Assembly (NCBI GenBank): GCA_000727475.1
Contig: KL647338.1
Location: 105,241-169,240, forward strand
Direction: 5' to 3'
Origin: Sarcocystis neurona
Taxonomy: Eukaryota; Apicomplexa; Conoidasida; Eucoccidiorida; Sarcocystidae
Length of the DNA stretch: 64,000 bases
This document shows positions 1 to 11,516 of the stretch, piece by piece; the stretch's first letter is position 1, and each line of letters opens with the position of its first letter. The position numbers were made by a program, and so were the translations under genes. The notes beneath the pieces were generated by a model that saw nothing but the letters and a program-made list of their open reading frames with translations, searched no databases and had not been told where the DNA came from.

Positions 1-383
1 CTTTTTAGATAGTGCCGTACTCTAAGAGGCGAAGACATATTCACTAGTATGGACACGCACGATAGGTCGCCCCCCGACTTTTAACCGTTTAGTGTGCGCA
101 CGTGTACGTCTGCGCCGGTGTAACAACTTTTTTCTTTGGTCCAGTATTAAGGCAGCGTAGAACGTGGCTGCTGTTATCTGATGAGGAGAACATCTTGGCG
201 GTCGCTGCAATAGTGCAACTGTTGCTGATGAACTCGGCATCACAAACGTTACCAGTATTCAGGAGTGCATTAACAGATAAGACCACATTGATTCTTCTCC
301 CCCCCACGTACACGTCACTGCACCTATTGTAACACCTGTAGGTGGTGGCTTCCGTGCAGACGGTAGGGTTACTGCTGCTGGCC

Positions 384-578
384 CTAAAGCGACTTCAGTA
401 TGGGTGATACAGTGCTGCCTGTTGGGAACTCTTTCCCAGATTTCCAAGGTCGAGACACAAGTACATGTTTCTCTGCGAATGTACACGGGCAAGGACTCAT
501 CTTCGGAAGTAGGGCCACCAAATTCTGTATGCGTATTGAGCAGTTGGAAGCGGCTCCCACCGGTGTTGATGAGGACAA
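384..578 (-). pseudogene. Conserved block of unknown family, copy A
   Basis: A 64-codon open frame carrying MSPCPCTFAEKHV and ending in GSTVSPILKSL. It aligns without gaps in frame with 13,960-14,166 on the + strand, which carries MSPFPCTFADKHV and GSTASPILKSL and ends at the same stop. A second frame (259-492), containing ITHTEVALGPAA, is also open and also conserved in the other copy, so the true reading frame is not settled. No ATG, signal peptide or known motif is convincing. It could be an exon of a decayed gene or simply non-coding sequence shared by two copies of a repeat. Confidence 0.35.
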
Positions 579-1529
579 TATGTGCGACTCCTATTTATTG
601 GTGACCTAGACGGAACATCGACGGCCGAAGCCTGCGTCCCAGATGCCATAGACTTCTTCGCTATGTGAATACTAAGCTGCGTTAATTGTTGTGTGCGGCA
701 GCGGTTGACGGGGTGCCACCTTCGGAGGTCTGCAGACACTGCTGATGCACTGCTACACCAGCGCTAATACTCTCCTGTCCTGTAGGTGCTGAAGACAGGA
801 AAAGCGCTGCTAGTACCGCGCCTGTCGCTAGCCCGACAATGGATGACTGTCAGCTATTCCGCACCTGTCAGAGTTGCTGTTACCTATATACCTTCATGCT
901 ATGTTGAGTGTCGTTTGGGTTGTTCATGACGCGTTTGTGCTTCTAAGTGTGCAGCTACCTATGGAGTGGTGGCTACCCCAGTAGACAAACCTTATGCTTC
1001 ACTGCCTCAAAGGCACGTAGTTGAAACAAGTAAGGGGAGTAAGGGGAGTTCGTCAGTTATTGCAGGTCATACTCCGTTGCTCAATGTACAACAAAATCAG
1101 ACTCGAATTGGGAAGGCACACCTGTTGTCGCTTCGTGCTTCTAGACATAACACAGCTCAAGTGTTTGTGCGGTGTGTTTTTTATCGCGTTAGCTTGGACA
1201 ACCGTAACTGCGTAAACAGCTACGTACGGCAGCGCCGTTTAAGTAGCACAGGCAACACACGACTCGCGTGCTACCACGCAGCGTCTGCTTCTTTTCTGCT
1301 CTCCCACAGTCTCCAACTGCAGACACAATAGTCAATGCCAGCACGCATGCTGTTGCACTGCCTAGGAAGCCACTGCGGCAGCGGAGGACGACAGGTCAAT
1401 TATAGCAATAAGATTCTACGTGAACTGCTCGAAGCTGACTGTTGCTGCAAAGTCAGTTGATGAATGGAAAAAGTGCGTTCCGCTATACATAGCTATCATG
1501 CCATAGTCCTACCGACGCAGCGGCGAAAC

Positions 1530-1847
1530 CTACTGACGCGCTGATTCTACGTACCTGAACGCGGTAGACCCAACTATGGGGTAACACGTTGTTGCTTGTC
1601 CGAAACTCCTCTGTTGTGCTTCTAATTCCTGGCTGGCTGCCCCCGCTTTTCCAAACGCTGCTTGCAATTGTACTGCAATTTTTTTTGGACTACAGAGATT
1701 CTTCCGTTCGTGTTGCTTTACGCAGCCACAGCCGCAGCAACGGCGTCGCGCACTTACCGCGCTGTTCCTCCTCAGTATTGTGGTTATGCACCCTGTATAG
1801 TGCACGTTTTTCCGGTGTGCGAAGGGGTTCGAGAGCCGGGGAAACAC
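1530..1847 (-). pseudogene. Conserved block of unknown family with QHERK motif, copy A
   Basis: A 105-codon open frame with a basic, Gln/Ala/Glu-rich middle: VKQHERKNLCSPKKIAV followed by AAFGKAGAASQELEAQQ. Copy B at 12,828-12,960 has IKQHERKSLYKS followed, after one stop, by ATFEEAERANQELEQ in the same relative frame. The paired charged residues suggest a helical or coiled-coil piece, but this is a guess. Because both copies keep the same frame over about 45 residues, coding ancestry is plausible. No family is recognised and there is no start codon in a good context. Confidence 0.35.
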
Positions 1848-1849
1848 AA

Positions 1850-3454
1850 GCTGTAATGCGTGAACACATGTTCGTTAGCCTTAGGGGACGATGAGTTGTT
1901 GCCCGGAATTTGAGTATCCACGTGTAGAGCCATTGCTGGTTTCAGCTTTCAGCTGATGGATTCAGACTTATGATCCCCGGAGTGTGACTTGACTGCCCTG
2001 TTGCGGTGACTGCGTTGACACACAGACTGGGTCGACTGGCCGATAACCTGCATTTTGACATTTGAACATCCTACTGCTCTAATGTGTAGGGGTCAGGTAA
2101 GGCTAGGAGACCTTCCAAGTAAACTAAGAATTTGTAGCCGCACACAGACTTTGCGGAACAAGCTTTTTTTCTTTTGTGAGTGTCGACAGAGTGTGCCGTT
2201 TCGTTCTACAAGAAAACTTGGGCAACTTCGTTTGGCTTTCACGCGCCGACGATTCGTCACAATGCCGCAGGGTGCAACAATTTGGGTAGGGCGCCGGCCT
2301 TTGTACTCCAGAGCATCCATCCGTGAGTACCTTTGCATTGACGGACTTCGTTCAGCAGTACTTCGTCACGGGCCGTAATCAGTATCAATTGACTAAAGAC
2401 ACGATATTCAAAGTCGACAATATCCTTCAACGCGGCCTACGGATTCAGAGAATAGCTATATACTTGCACATCTGCACATCAAACACGCATGGGGCAGGCA
2501 TGAAAGCTGTGCCGGGACACGACAAAAGTTAGTGGGCCTGTGTTGCGAATGGGGAAGACGACGCGATGTTTACAATGCAACAGAGTACAATAGCACGTGA
2601 GACAGGACTTCAAATTACGCGGCTAGGTGGTGGCTGGCCCGCTTTTGTTACCCTAAAGTGAGTGTCATAGCAATTGAAGAACGTTTTTAAAACCAGACCT
2701 GCATGCAGAGAAATTTACAGGGATATCCGAGTGGAGACCGCTGACTCCTGCAAGCGGCATACGCAATAAAAAATTCTGCATGTAGAGTTGAGACGCCTGA
2801 GTGGTGGCGCGTTTTTTAATGTTTTACGTGCCTCTGAGCCATCTCGTCCGCTGCCGCAAGAAGTGAAGCTGACGGTAAGATGACTCATGCGAACGAACAA
2901 ACAGCACGAGCGCAGCGAGCGCTATACGGTATTCGGAAAATTGGAGCCCAGGAGTGCGATTGACGAATTGTGCGGAGAAAGCAACAACCTCCCTGTAGAG
3001 GTCTTATCGCGCACGGGTATCCGCGCACTCGGTAGAACACCTGGGTACGTGAAGCTGACACTACCTGTTGCCGCTGTGGTTCACACCGACATCCTGCAAG
3101 GCGTACATATCCGAAAATGACGACGAGCTAGCTACTCGTGCCCTTATTTTATCATAAAGTGCGCTTGAGTGGAAGGGTGCACACTTCAGCAGAAAAGCAA
3201 ATCCCATGCTAAAATGTTCAAAGGTCAAAGTTTCTCTTTCCTTTTGCTATAGGCCGATGATAATGTTGGAGACAAAGTTCGAAATGCTCACTTTCGGCCA
3301 TGTCCACTCCAGCCAGCATTCTGCCAGCGTTTTTGAAGACGCGGGCGCAGGTGCATACTCGTGTTCGCGCACACTGCATACGCCTATGCAGACGCGGTAC
3401 ACCCACGTACGTAGGCGTGGAGATGGCTGTAAACAAGCACGTCGAAGTGTCACA
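1850..3454. other. No gene recognised between copy A and unit L1
   Basis: Six-frame open stretches here are all short (107 codons or fewer), lack recognisable motifs and are not matched elsewhere in the window as far as I can see. I assign no gene. Confidence 0.5.
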
Positions 3455-4616
3455 TGTGAGTGATTGTGTTGTGAGCCTGCAAGCGTTTGTATACCATGTA
3501 GTACGTATGAGACGACGTTTTCCAATCCTACCAGGCACTCACCAACCTCCGTGTATGCACTGATTATGGGAAACACCGACGTCTTCACTTCCTTGTATCT
3601 GCTCTGACCTGACACAGAGGGTAGCTTCCACGTAAGGGAAGGCAAGAGCCGCTAGCCTACGGAGAGGCTAGGAGTTAGCGACGACGTTATCTGCGGGAGG
3701 AGGAAATATCACTTTCAAAGTTGGGGACGGATCTAATCGAATACATGAGACGTACCTGTAGGCACGTTCGCTTGGTGTGCAGCGTTTATTACTCCCGCCT
3801 CCAAGTCGCTTGTCGGTGCTTCTTCAGGCTTGTGTGTGCAGTGGTCAGGTCTCCGTGGTCGTGCGTGATCTTTTCCAGAGGAGCCCGTCAGAGTAATAGC
3901 TACTGCCTACGAGCTAGATAGCCCCTAGGCATGGGGCGGCTGACACGGAGATAACCCAGCGGCCGAGACTCTTATCAGTAGGAACGTTTTCTTGGCACCT
4001 TGAGCTGCATCAATCCACGTGTGTGGACACGTTTGTGAACAACGTATTAGCAATATGTGTACCCCAACAATGCTCGATGACCGACCACCGCCCGCCTGCC
4101 GGTAATCTGTTGTTCCCTGTGGTGCAACTGCTAGGGATGCTGCGTCAGAACACGGGACTATCATTACCTTCGCGATCCCGCTTTCCGACCAGGGCTTCCT
4201 AACGCGTTATGCTGGCCAAAATTCGCAGGGAGTCCTTGCCTGGCAGACCAACAGAAGGAACAACAGCAGTTCAGTCCCGAATCCACTTAAGTGAACCAGT
4301 ATATACTCACGTGGTGACAGCCCTTGGAAAGGTGATTGCCTGAGTTCGCAACCGGAAATCCTTATTTGCGTGGAGGAGAGGTTGAAAGGAAGTGAAGCCA
4401 CTGAGAGACGATTATGCAGGTCGAACAGACATAGAATTCTGCGTCCACTGTTTTGTACTTCAATGTTAGCAATTAGCAACACGTTAGACTCCGACACAGA
4501 TCAGGAAGAGTTTGGTTACGCTGTGTGCTGGACACGTCGTCTGAGTATCACCGACCACAAGTATCGCAAGACATTCACGGCACCGCAGTTTCTGATATGC
4601 CACATGCAGGACCAGT

Positions 4617-4760
4617 GTAATTGATAAAGAGCCTACAGAGCCTACAGCAATTTTTAGGACGAAAGTCGTAACGTGCGGACCATCAGTAATTGATGAAGAG
4701 CCTACAGAGCCTAGAGCAATTTTAGGGATGAAAGTCAGAAGGTAAGGACAACCAGTAATA
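4617..4760 (+). repeat. 69-bp minisatellite, left copy
   Basis: Two complete 69-bp units start at 4,617 and 4,686 and a third begins at 4,755. The unit has a length of 23 codons and in one frame reads VIDEEPTEP followed by an AI(F/L)-x-x-KV stretch. In this copy that frame is closed by a stop within the second unit. The mirror copy at 25,288-25,430 keeps the same period and remains open. Confidence 0.9.
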
Positions 4761-5198
4761 TGAACTGTGCGAAGCAGTCACATGAAGACGAGACGCCAAG
4801 CCGAGAGCACTTCGTGTTCCATTAGAGACTCTCGAGCAGGGTGGTGGAGAGTCCTCACGTGTGTGACGGCAGCGGTGGCCGAAACAGGTGTGTTGCTCTA
4901 GCATTTGCCGAAGTGTGTCGGTGCGACGTCGGTTGAAGTGTTCAAAGGGAGAGGAAATGCCTCAGGTTATGACTTTCGAGACGGGTGGAAACCAGGGCTC
5001 CTGTCGGTTCTGTAGTCTCCAACTGCGAAATTGCCACCACACCGTCGTGGTTGTGAGAGAGTCACACCGCTTGTCTCTGAAGTGCGGAAATCTGCTCTGC
5101 ATTCCAGATCCACTTTGCGTCTCAGGTACGCCAGTCTGACCCTTTCCTGTTTTCTCCGCTCGGGGACGTCTTCGCTCAGCGAGAAGATTGTGTTTGTG

Positions 5199-5360
5199 AT
5201 GCCGCGCTTGTCGCTCCTCAACCTCCTCCTGGTGGCCACGGCCTTCCTTGCGAGTGGCTCATGCGCCGTATGCGCGGGTGAGGGAAAAGACGGTACGAAT
5301 CAGGTTCAGTGTTTACGTGTACAAAGCTATGCGGCAGCAGTTAAATTTCTCTCCCCGTGA
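5199..5360 (+). CDS. Signal-peptide exon of SAG-like unit L1
   Basis: The ATG at 5,199 opens a 53-residue frame. It starts MPRLSLLNLLLVATAFLASG, a short basic n-region and a Leu/Ala core with a small-residue cleavage site near SGSCA, followed by VCAGEGKDG. It is probably secreted or surface-targeted. R1 encodes almost the same peptide and R3 a diverged one of identical length with the same stop position. A conserved GTACGAAT at 5,293-5,300 falls just after the KDG codons in most copies and could be the 5' splice site, in which case the true exon ends at about 5,292 and residues after KDG are not translated. Confidence 0.6.
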   Translation: MPRLSLLNLLLVATAFLASGSCAVCAGEGKDGTNQVQCLRVQSYAAAVKFLSP

Positions 5361-5749
5361 GCGTTACGGTGAACAGTGCTGGTGCGTTACCTATCCGACA
5401 GAGGTGGGTGTCACGGATATTTTGTATTGTATTCGTACGTTCGTGCTCAGTACTGAAGCCCCTCGCCTATCCGTCCTTATTCGCTGTCCCGACTTGCGTT
5501 CCGCTTTGTTCGTGCGCTTGGGCGCACTCAGGGAGCGATTTCCTTGGAAAGCGTGTTCAGCTCCGGCTCGAGCGCGGCCGTCGACGACTTCAACATTGAA
5601 ACTCAGGACGATGGTTTCGACTATCTCGTCTAGTCTCCACGTGGCTGCACTAGTGACCTACGGGCACCGTTCTCTAATGGCGAACGTGTGTTGCGGAGAA
5701 AACAGAACATTTCGATGCTTTAAAGGAGACGACTAAAAGCACGGGGCCT

Positions 5750-5890
5750 GTCTCTCAAAAGACTGCAAATGAACCTTGTGGGTATCATCGAATTTGCAGA
5801 CCTGTTGAAGTGCTCATCTGTGTACCTCAATGAGATTGTGATTTCACAAACTCTCTTGACGTGCACACACATATTTGTTGCTTGGCTGCC
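5750..5890 (+). pseudogene. Conserved internal block of unit L1 (FADLLKC / FVAWL)
   Basis: In one frame this reads IIEFADLLKC, then VISQTLLTCTHIFVAWL. The corresponding blocks are FADLLKC...VASQRLLMCTHVFIAWL in R2, VISQSLLTRVHLFVAWL in R4 and MPTHMFVSWG in R3. The hydrophobic and Cys/His positions persist across diverged copies in the same frame, which argues that this is exonic. L1 and R1 share a two-base loss right after the block compared with R2, breaking the frame into the next residues. No domain name can be given. Confidence 0.45.
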
Positions 5891-6869
5891 CGTACTCCTT
5901 GGTACTGCAGTATCATCGAAGGTAATGTCACAAATGTGCGTTCCATAGGTGGACCAGCAGTCATGTAATTCATATTCCTGTACCCTCGGTGGCAGTGTAA
6001 CGTGACCGTGGAAACATGCTCAGGATTGAAGCGGATATGTCGTGTCACTCCGTTGTCGCGTCTCGTCTACGCCTGCAAAGTGTGCTTGAGTGAGAGAAAG
6101 TACAAGACCGGTGAAGCGCTCTTACCTACGGTCATCCACATCCTGGTGTGAGAGACGTACGCCGTTGAACTGTGTTTTCCACTGTGGTCCGTTGGGACGG
6201 TCTGCACGACAATCCAGCAGCCCCCACTGCTGTGGGTACAAACCCTCCGTCGGCTGCACAGCAGTGGGGACGAAACACTTCCTTGCCTTGATTTGCGTCT
6301 TTCGATACACGAAAAGGCAGGTATTGTTGATCTGTCGGTTGTATGCTGTTGCGCGCGGTCTTACCGATAGTACTGCTACCTTAGACGACGGGATTACTAG
6401 TACGTCTCTGATCCCGTCTTCCCATTAAACTCTATATTACGTTGTGTCGATGGGTTTTCAGCGCCTGCTGACCTGAGACACTGGCACAAGGAGGCGCACT
6501 CTTTCAACTCCAAGTCAAATGGCGTGAACCAGTGCAGATTCAACTGTTGGGCGACTGCTTTAGTACGCTAGTAAGCTCGGTGATAGCCTCTACCTACGTT
6601 CCTGCACACACTTGTACAAGCGTGGTTGCGTTGTATATCGCTTGCGTCGTCTGACTGCGACCATTAACAAGATGACTGCTTGCGATGGGTGGATTTGGAG
6701 AAACAGTTGTACCGAGTATTCAAATATGCGACTTCCAGCAGACGATCTCTAGAAGCATCCTGAATATCAGTTTTTTGGTAAGAAGCGAACAATAAACGAA
6801 TGAAAAACGAAGTGAACGAAGCTCTCGCGTGGGGAAAGCGAGGCCCCGACGAAAACCGCTTTCATTGCA

Positions 6870-9070
6870 TAAAGGAAGCTCGATTCGGGAGGTTGAATTG
6901 TCAACTATGTTTCGACAGCGTCGGCAGAGTCAAAATTGTTACTGCAAAGTTGACAAAAGTATATGTAACAGTGCAACGTTTGCCGAAGTGCTCACACTGA
7001 GACGAAGTGCCTCGACTTGTGACTGTTGTGACAGGTGACGCCTTCTCCCAGTGGTGAGGACTCCAGCACTAAAGCTGCATTCGTCTAAGAGGTTCACGCC
7101 TGTTGGAGTTGTCGTGTCGCCGAAAGGTGGTGGTTTGCTCCCCTTGAAAGTACAACAGTCTACACCAGGCACACGCATCTGATCATTTCGGGCCCTTTTA
7201 CACGGCAACGCCGTCGCGTACCAAAATCATTTTAACAGCACTGTCGGCGTCGTCGCGTTTGGCCCCCTCCTCGTGGCAGTTGCCCTTCGTGCGAGTGACT
7301 CAAGCGTCCTGTGCGTGGAGAAGTGAAGAGAGGGTACGAATAAGGTTCGCTGTATACGTGTACAAACCTCTGTGGCAGGAGTTGAATTGCGTTGCCGAAA
7401 ACCGTCACGGTGTAGCGAGGGCTACCACATTATCTGTTCGACGGACCAATTGGGACAGGGACATTGTTGATTATTCCCATATATTCGTGGTCAGTACTAT
7501 AGTCCTTCGCGTTGCCGTTCTTCTTCTGTGTCCTCATTACGCCCATGGCTCAACGGATCTAGATGCGGAACCACTGCCGTTGCCGGCGAAGTCAACAGGG
7601 AAATAAGTAATCAGCTTCATTTTCTCAGCTGCTCCTCTCATGGCTGCAATAATGATATCTAGTAAAGCGGGGACGCAGGTGGTGCCTTTTTGAGAACCAT
7701 ACGTGAACACTGTTGATAGTGTGGAACCCGCCGACATCGTGAGGTGACTACTTATATTTCTTATGAAGATTGTGGCGTCACAACCTCTGTTGACATGCAT
7801 ACACATATTTGCCGATGGTGACGGCGTTACATAGTTGCCCTGTTTGGCTGGCCCCGTACTCGTGTAATTGGAAATCCCTCTACCACCATCGGCAGTGTAT
7901 CGTGGCCGCGGAGACGTCGCTCAGGACCTACAGCGAATGGGTGAGCGAGTTATGCGTGAATTTACCAAGTTGCAAAACCAAAGACGTGCCCTTCCCTCCA
8001 GGATGGGAAAAAGTAAAGTGGATGAGCTGCCTTCTCCACTGGAGGTTCGCTGAGTGCTCTGGCGCTGCTATTTGTACTAGATCGCCTACCACAGGCTATT
8101 GCAGAAGTGATTGAAGTGCGAACAGAGATGGCTGTAATATGTGTCCAGACGCACGCCTCCCTGCAGCACCTTAGAGTGGCTCTAGCTTTTGCTTAAAAAT
8201 TATCCTATTTCTTCAGGACCGTGTCCACAGTATCCTGGAAGAAAAGTCTCTGAAATGAAAACAGCCCCTTTGCGTCCAGGGTGCGCAGCGTTCTACTTCT
8301 TTCAAAAGAGACGTCAGTCGCCCTCAAACTGCAGTGCTTCAGGTGGTCCCTAAGGAAGGCAGAAGTCGACGACTTCAAGGGAAGACACCATGTCGAATCT
8401 GGGGTTCCAGTGATCAGAGACAGTCCAGCAGCCCCCACGGCTGCACGGCAGTGGGAGTGCAAGCACGTCCTCGTCTTGATTTGCGTGTTTCGATACTCGA
8501 GAACCCAGGGATCATTTACTTGTCTGTTCTCTGCTGCTGCATGTGTTGCTACCGCTAGTACTGCTGCTTTAGAGGACGGAAATGTTGCTACATCTCTGAT
8601 CAATCATTTCCTAATAAGCTGTATTGGTAAGGTTTTAACGGCATCGTGACCTGAGGTGGTGCCGCAAAAAAGCGTAATCTGTCAACTCCACGTCACATGG
8701 CGTGAACCAATGGAGACTTAGCTGCTGAAAGACCATTGCTTTAGTACGCTACAGGTAATTTCCAGGTGTGCGGAGGGACGGGTGAAAAGAAGGAAACATT
8801 GACAGACGGTTGTGTGTGCCGAGTGGTGACTTCCTTTTAACGTGCCTCTGGTGTCTTAGAGCTCGGTAATAGCCTCTAGCCACCTCCCCGCACACATGTA
8901 CACAAGCTTGGGCGCGTCCTAGGATGCTTCCGTCATGTGAATGCGACCAACCACAAGTTAACATATAGGGATGTGTGGGTTTAGAGAGACAGCGGTACCG
9001 ACAATTTAAGTATGCAACCTCCAGCAGGCGGTCACGGCTACCGCCCTGAATATCACTTTGGGACTACACT
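6870..9070 (+). pseudogene. SAG-like surface antigen unit L2 (start codon lost)
   Basis: The second unit of the left array carries the same blocks in the same order. The leader region at 7,240-7,328 reads FGPLLVAVALRASDSSVLCVEK and then a stop, with no ATG at the position where other copies have one. The candidate splice donor GTACGAAT is at 7,334-7,341. The block TRSPTTGYCRSD (8,061-8,112) matches TTSSTTGDCRSE in other units, and HASLQHLRV (near 8,150) matches HASLQHFRV in R2, but a stop follows at the codon where R2 has Gln. The 3' part (8,281-8,649) is the longest open piece. The missing ATG and internal stops make this a pseudogene. Confidence 0.6.
8281..8649 (+). pseudogene. 3' part of SAG-like unit L2
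   Basis: A 122-codon open frame. It contains CFRWSLRKAEVDDFKG, matched in frame by CFRWWLRKIELEDCKG in unit R4, then a Pro/Ala stretch (SPAAPTAARQ), VLVLICVFRYSRTQ (compare ALICVFRYTKRQ in L1), and a small-residue hydrophobic run CLFSAAACVATASTAAL before the end. A hydrophobic tail of small residues is what GPI-anchored surface antigens carry, but there are charged residues after it and about 25 more codons, so an anchor signal is only a possibility. It has no start codon and would be a terminal exon. Confidence 0.45.
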
Positions 9071-9516
9071 CGTAAGGAGGGAACATCAAACGAATGAAAA
9101 ATGAACTGAGCGAAGCCGCCGTGCGATGAAAGAGACGCCTCCTGACAGCAGTTTTGATCCCATAAAGGAGGCACCATCGGTCGAAGCAAGTGCGTTACTG
9201 GAACGTTGCAAGAGTGTATGTCCGCAGCCCAACGTCGGCCGAACTGTCCACAATGAGACGAATCGCCTTGTGTATGACTATCGTGACGTGTACTGTCCGA
9301 GATTCCCGTCGGTTTTAGAGGTTTCAACAGTGAAACCGCCATCAACCTCGTCACGTTTCTTCGAATAGCGCATTTCTCCGAATTGTCGGTGGAGTGCGGA
9401 AGTCTGTTCTGCTGTAGAAGTAAGTTGTAACTGTGTCGTCGGTACAGATGTCTGAACCTTCTAGCTTCGTCTTTTCCTGAGCAACGTCGTCGCGCAGCAA
9501 AATCGCTTTATCAGCA

Positions 9517-9603
9517 ATGCCACGCTTGCCGCTCCTCAACCTCCTTCTGCTGGCCACGGCTCTCCTTCCGGGTGGCTCAAGCGTCCTCTCCGCGGATGAG
9601 TGA
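9517..9603 (+). CDS. Signal-peptide exon of SAG-like unit L3 (short)
   Basis: The ATG is followed by MPRLPLLNLLLLATALLPGG, then SSVLSADE and a TGA. This is a good signal-peptide shape with a Pro/Gly-rich end to the core and a plausible cleavage after SSVLSA. Compared with L1, whose frame runs on through EGKDG, a base change at the codon after DE creates the stop before the conserved GTACGAAT. Unless splicing uses a site upstream of the stop, this copy would give only a 28-residue peptide. It is probably the first exon of a dead gene. Confidence 0.45.
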   Translation: MPRLPLLNLLLLATALLPGGSSVLSADE

Positions 9604-10714
9604 CAAGAGGGTACGAATCAGCTTTAGTGTCTACGTGTACAAACCTATGCGGCAAGATTCAAATTGCCTTCCGCATGACCGTCACGGTGTAGCGAGTGCT
9701 GCAGCATTATCTACCCGACGGTAGATGTACCCTGTTAGCGTACTCTTACGCTCGTGGCTAGTATTATACTCCTTCGCGTGGTCGTCCTTCTCCTCCGTCG
9801 TAACATGCGTCCCTTTTGTGCGTGTGCTTCCGTGGACTCCGGAACGAATGTCGATGTCTCAACGGAACTGAATGCGGATTAAGCGCCGTCGCTGGTGAAG
9901 CCAACGGAAAACCAAATAGTGTGGTTGACTGGCTCGCTTACTCTCCTTACGACTGCACTAATAATAGCTTGTAAAAAGGAGGACATGCCGACGTCATGGT
10001 GAAGAAGCATAAAATTCCAGTGCCTGAGAGGAGCCCACTGAAAGCAGCGGGGCAATCCCTCAAGGATGAAGAATGACACTGTGAAACTGGTGGATTTCCC
10101 AGACATCACCCGGTGATTACCCTTATATCCCATAAATACTGTGGCGTCACTGTCTCTGTTTATTTCCACACACATGTTTGCTTCTTGGCTCTACCCGTAA
10201 TCCTTGATGCTGTAGCACCATCGGTAGCAGTGTTGCAAATTTGCGTTGCTTGTCCCGGCGCACACAGATATAATCGAATTCCTGGAGAAGCGGTGGCGGT
10301 GTAACGCGACCACGGATGTGACGCTCAGGGTTTAAAACGGATACGCGGTGTCACACTGTTGTCGCGCATTGTGTACGTGTGCGAATTGTGCGTGCCTCGG
10401 CTGCATATTAGTATGAAAGAAGTAAGCCTTTGAGATGCTTTTCCCACTAGAGGTACGTCGGGAACGCGAAAGCTGCTATTTGTACTACCTCGTCTACGAC
10501 AGGTGATTGCAGAAGTGAACTGCACGTCAACTAAGACGCTAGTAATATGCGTCTAGCTCCATGCTTACCTGCAGTCGTTCACAATCGGGAATGTTTTGGG
10601 GCTACAGAAAGCGCCTTTGTGCCAAGTCGAGCAGCGCTCTACTCGCTTTGATAGGGACACCAGTCCACGCTGATAACCTTCCCTTACTCTTACACAACAG
10701 CGTTTCAGGTGGCC

Positions 10715-10832
10715 GCTAAGGAAGGTAGGACTCGTGGCCCCCAAGGGCAAATGCAGAGGTAACAGTGTCCGGAGCTAAGGGAGGCAAAACTCGTGGCCCC
10801 CGAGGGCAAATGCAGAGGTAATAGTGTCTCGT
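10715..10832 (+). repeat. 59-bp tandem duplication in unit L3
   Basis: Two 59-bp units start at 10,715 and 10,774, each with GCTAAGG, then CTCGTGGCCCCC, then GGGCAAATGCAGAGGTAA, with a few mismatches. The period is not a multiple of three, so the duplication shifts the reading frame of the unit. Confidence 0.9.
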
Positions 10833-11084
10833 CTTTGGAACTTCAGAGGCCAGAGTACATCCAGCAGCCTCGACGGCTGCGGATATACACACATCCTCGG
10901 CTGCTTGACTTGCGTCTTCAGACGTAAGTAAACGCATGCACCGTTGATCGGTGACCTGCTGTAGCGCGTGGTGCTAGCCCTAGTGATGTTATGTTACAGC
11001 ACGGGACTATAACTCGAATGGCGTGATCCAGTGGACACTTACTTCTGAAAAGTCGCCTATGGGAAATCCCCTCTTGATACAGGT

Positions 11085-11453
11085 GTGAACCAAAATGTCG
11101 TCGCAGGTGACGCAGATCCATTGACGTCCTTGCTGGCGGCTGACGCCCAGCGCGTTGCTGCAACTTTGCGGTCCCTTACGCAATCGTCGTTTTGCAGTAG
11201 CAAGAAAAAATCGGAGGAGCGCTGCAGCAGGAAGGAGCACAGCAACAGCAACAGCAGCAGCATGGGAGGCTTCGCTTGTCATCGATATCAACGGTACCAG
11301 AAAATGCTCGGGCGACTTCATACGACACACGTGGACCCCTCTGCAGAAACAGGGTCACTTGTCTTCACGTGCTGCATCCCTTGTTCTGGAGCACTGCAGC
11401 AGAAGGGAACGAATAGCTACGGAAGCAAGGAAGCGATGATAGCAATACAATAG
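11085..11453 (+). pseudogene. Unknown family, copy B, first block
   Basis: A 122-codon open frame with GDADPLTSLLAADAQRVAATL near the start, a basic/Ser stretch with SNSNSSS from a CAG-like tract, and SGALQQKGTNSYGSK near the end. Copy C on the - strand keeps two of these anchors in the same order: ADPLTSLPAPVATLLQR and SAALQQKGATSS. That conservation at both ends argues for a former coding exon rich in Ala and Gln. The first codon listed is not a convincing start. No domain is recognised. Confidence 0.4.
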
Positions 11454-11516
11454 CCAGTGGCCACAGCACTAGTGGCGAGATTGACGAGAATGTGATAAAA
11501 GTGAAAAAAGTAGTGT

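Larger units (their letters stand above)
1..1850 (-). repeat. Unknown family, copy A (inverted partial copy of B)
   Basis: Read on the - strand, this segment matches 12,640-14,530 on the + strand over most of its length, with coordinates that sum to about 14,530. Shared blocks include the stretch around QHERK (near 1,700 versus 12,830), the EATAA stretch (near 1,370 versus 13,220), the SPILKSL block (384-578 versus 13,950-14,166) and the block ending in VFAS (from position 22). Identity by eye is roughly 75-80% with small indels. The match still runs at position 1, so the copy continues beyond the window. Several stops and frame changes make it look decayed. No known protein family was recognised. 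Confidence 0.75.
4930..6780 (+). pseudogene. SAG-like surface antigen unit L1
   Basis: Block order, shared with the other units: a 250-300 bp 5' flank, signal-peptide exon (5,199), a Cys/Pro-rich stretch near CPDLRSALFV (about 5,490), a short hydrophobic segment near 5,625, the block FADLLKC...SQTLLTCTHIFVAWL (5,750-5,890), and a 3' block reading ALICVFRYTKRQ near 6,285. In Eimeria, SAGs are GPI-anchored proteins of invasive stages with a signal peptide and several small introns. The leader here fits that family, but the remainder is too diverged for me to confirm it. A two-base gap after FVAWL relative to R2 shifts the frame, and stops lie between blocks. Either introns remove these or the unit is a pseudogene; I favour a damaged copy. 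Confidence 0.5.
3455..6866 (+). repeat. Left arm of a 3.4-kb inverted duplication
   Basis: This segment is repeated as a reverse complement at 23,245-26,660. In a hand alignment of about 430 bases around the L1 leader I count roughly 20 differences and one 18-base deletion, so identity is about 95%. The arm holds the L1 SAG-like unit, its 5' flank and a 69-bp minisatellite. It is much more similar to its partner than any other pair of units in the window, so it is the youngest large duplication here. An unmerged-haplotype or assembly artefact is possible but would not usually create an inverted copy. Confidence 0.9.
9070..11040 (+). pseudogene. SAG-like surface antigen unit L3
   Basis: The third left-array unit. 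Its leader ATG is intact at 9,517 but the frame closes at 9,603. The candidate donor GTACGAAT lies at 9,611-9,618, after that stop. Later blocks are recognisable: a hydrophobic segment SLTLLTTALIIACKK near 9,930-9,975, THVCFLALPVILDAVAPS near 10,155-10,210, the AAICTTSSTTGDCRSE block at about 10,470-10,520 and a 59-bp tandem duplication at 10,715-10,832. The unit ends near 11,040, where the unknown family (copy B) begins. Frame breaks between blocks make it a probable pseudogene. Confidence 0.55.

Noticed and set aside
3925..4164. 79-codon - strand frame conserved at 25,923-26,162
   Set aside because: Again explained by the young inverted duplication; no older copy supports coding, and no start, signal or domain is visible.
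4617..4760. CRISPR-like repeats
   Set aside because: Units are directly adjacent with no spacers, and the DNA is eukaryotic in character.
5827..6048. 73-codon - strand frame, nearly identical to 24,048-24,269
   Set aside because: The identity only reflects the recent 3.4-kb inverted duplication. It is antisense to the FADLLKC/FVAWL block, and more diverged units break it.
11057..11358. Leu-, Cys- or Ala-rich - strand frames over a CAG tract
   Set aside because: The homopolymer-like peptides come from a short CAG/CTG tract read in different frames.
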